Shown here one piece after another: positions 62,761 to 64,000 of a stretch of DNA of 64,000 bases. The DNA comes from Desulfovibrio sp. GTDB lineage: Bacteria > Desulfobacterota > Desulfovibrionia > Desulfovibrionales > Desulfovibrionaceae. The stretch spans positions 46,980 through 110,979 of the forward strand of contig JAIKXS010000023.1 in the NCBI GenBank assembly GCA_024683955.1. Reading direction: 5' to 3'. The notes under the pieces are model-generated. The model was given only the letters and a program-made list of their open reading frames with translations, ran no database searches and was not told the DNA's origin. Position numbers and translations under genes: made by a program. Within the stretch, counting starts at the first letter, position 1. Each line of letters opens with the position of its first letter.

Positions 62761-63168
62761 TTATTGAGGAGGAGAATCATGATAAGAAGGATATCCTGAG
62801 CGTAGCGGAATTGTGGCTTCTTCTGACCCACTGCGTATATTCTGAAAAGAGCGGACGTTGAGGGGATCCTGAAGGGATGTGGGGAATAAAAATGTAGGGA
62901 GGAATTTTGTTTCTTGTACCATTGTTGTTTCCCGCGCTTCCTGCGCGGGTATTTGAGAGAGAGCTTCGTAGAGGCAGCTGGTACTCGCTGAAGAAGGAGA
63001 ACTTGAATTATTGCCATTGTTCGTGTCCGACGTTGTCTTGATTCCGCCAGTGGTAGGCTGTCGCTTGAGAACTGAGCTTCTTTTCAGAATATAAGACGTC
63101 ATCAAGGCAGATGCATACCATTTTGGGCTTTTCGCTATCCTACGCAGCGGAAAATCAATGAGTGGCAT
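62761..63168 (-). CDS. Doubtful small frame with Ser/Asn-rich linker
   Basis: 135 residues. Residues about 23-95 (YILKRSSVLKRQPTTGGIK, then a Ser/Asn-rich linker and LYEALSQIPAQEARE) look coding-like; the rest does not. No ribosome binding site. An in-frame ATG at residue 22 is an alternative start. May be a remnant. Confidence 0.25.
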   Translation of the reverse strand: MPLIDFPLRRIAKSPKWYASALMTSYILKRSSVLKRQPTTGGIKTTSDTNNGNNSSSPSSASTSCLYEALSQIPAQEARETTMVQETKFLPTFLFPTSLQDPLNVRSFQNIRSGSEEATIPLRSGYPSYHDSPPQ

Positions 63169-64000
63169 CTCTTCTGCCTTCGCAAGCCTTTTTCTTTATA
63201 TGGCAGGGAAATAGATCAAAACCATAACGGAAAAATTAGGGTTTTCCGAATCAGTCAGCATGCCGTGCGGCTGTGGAAATTATTTCTTAACAAGTAAATT
63301 TTATAGATACTGCAGTTTAAAAATAGAATAATATGCGTTGTATGTATACTATTTAAGGATTTACATAAAAATTTTTTTATATTTTATATAATTTGCACAA
63401 TTATTGTATTTATAAATATGTATTTGTTAGAAGTAAAAAAATGTATACTATATGGTAAATAAAAATAATTCCTGTGTTTATTTAATATGTATTTATATAT
63501 AAAAATTTATCGAATTGAAGATAGATCGTTATCTTGGAGCCTGTTTGTGATCATGGGAGATCTGTGCGCAACTGCCTGTATGTTTCCAACAACAGTACGA
63601 TATCAAAAATACATGCATTTGGATCAAGCATGTTGCACGCAGGTTTTATCACAGCAACGGAATCTTCGTGTATTCACGCTTTTTTAGCTAATTGCGCGTT
63701 TCAATGGTCCCTGGTAAGAATTTTTGCTCAAGATGCAATGCCCTTGTCTGAGGAGGATTTTCACAGGATGTCTTTTCGGTTTTTCATTTAACCTATTTTT
63801 TGAAAAAAACTCAAGCCTTAGAGGAACAAAAAATCAGTTTCGCGTAGGGAGTACAGTTGCACAACAAATTCACATATCAGTAAATTATACTTTTTATTAT
63901 ATTAGTATGTTATTTTTTATATGAACTATAATGCAAAAATTATTAATATATTTTGATTTATATTAGAAATCTATTAATTGAATTTAAATAAAATTTTTAC

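Larger units (their letters stand above)
61570..64000. other. Gene-poor, partly very AT-rich right end
   Basis: No intact recognisable gene in 2.4 kb. Stretches 61570-61740 and 63240-64000 are strongly AT-rich, while 61800-63200 has normal GC but only broken or short frames. Two weak coding remnants are listed separately. This fits decayed or foreign sequence. Confidence 0.5.

Noticed and set aside
63534..63791. 85-residue plus frame near the right end
   Set aside because: No ribosome binding site, overlapping alternative frames of equal quality, AT-rich surroundings; cannot be supported.
1..64000. tRNA, rRNA, tmRNA, CRISPR repeats or intact insertion sequences
   Set aside because: I looked for T-loop-like motifs, regularly spaced repeats and transposase motifs in the gaps and saw none; short RNAs could still be missed by eye.

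Overview
The window is ordinary bacterial chromosome of mixed coding orientation, dense from 1 to about 59.8 kb and gene-poor beyond that. Gene content suggests a sulfate-reducing deltaproteobacterium of the Desulfovibrionaceae. Signs are a Desulfovibrio-type paaK/126-residue pair, a coaBC-linked gene followed by a HEAT-like gene resembling the DVU0298 family, selB, a ZraPSR metal-stress locus, cheV and fliR. The genus is inferred from gene families and gene order only. No rRNA, tRNA, CRISPR array or intact insertion sequence was seen.

Layout: 0-2.6 kb holds cell-shape genes (PBP2, truncated by the window edge, and rodA). Then come gap, queA (minus), coaBC, an unrecognised gene and a HEAT-like gene. 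A minus-strand block follows with obgE-proB, rpmA and rplU, the last two unusually separated. icd and rpsA are on plus with good promoters and terminators. From 15.1 to 25 kb is a minus-strand block: a surface-carbohydrate protein, mtnA, a helicase-nuclease fusion, an acyltransferase, homoserine dehydrogenase and an aspartate aminotransferase. sfsA is on plus; HIT protein, an unknown, selB and paaK are on minus. From 31 to 34.3 kb are nth, cheV (with a sigma-28-like promoter) and a radical SAM gene.

From 34.5 to 38.7 kb is a metal or envelope stress locus: a His/Cys-tailed ZraP-like protein behind a near-consensus sigma-54 promoter, a second ZraP/Spy-like protein, and a divergent ZraS-type kinase with a ZraR-type sigma-54 activator. 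Then come an HD phosphohydrolase, argB (short form), gltX, a YebE-like protein, an isolated fliR and an HU/IHF-type gene. A plus-strand run of MBOAT acyltransferase, SGNH-like protein, Sel1 protein and ClC transporter follows. After it lie a second PaaK-like protein lacking the usual ATP loop, a small partner gene, an EF-hand lipoprotein-sized secreted protein, YgiQ, SlyX, a membrane protein, TtcA, TelA and an XpaC-like membrane protein.

From 59.8 to 64 kb there are only short, doubtful or broken reading frames. GC falls sharply at 61.1-61.7 and 63.2-64.0 kb. This looks like decaying or recently acquired sequence. The most interesting items are the one-polypeptide MrfA/MrfB-like repair enzyme, the sigma-54/ZraR circuit with two periplasmic proteins, the PaaK-like protein without its P-loop, an isocitrate dehydrogenase with altered cofactor residues, and a small gene with an operator-like inverted repeat at 61.3-61.6 kb.
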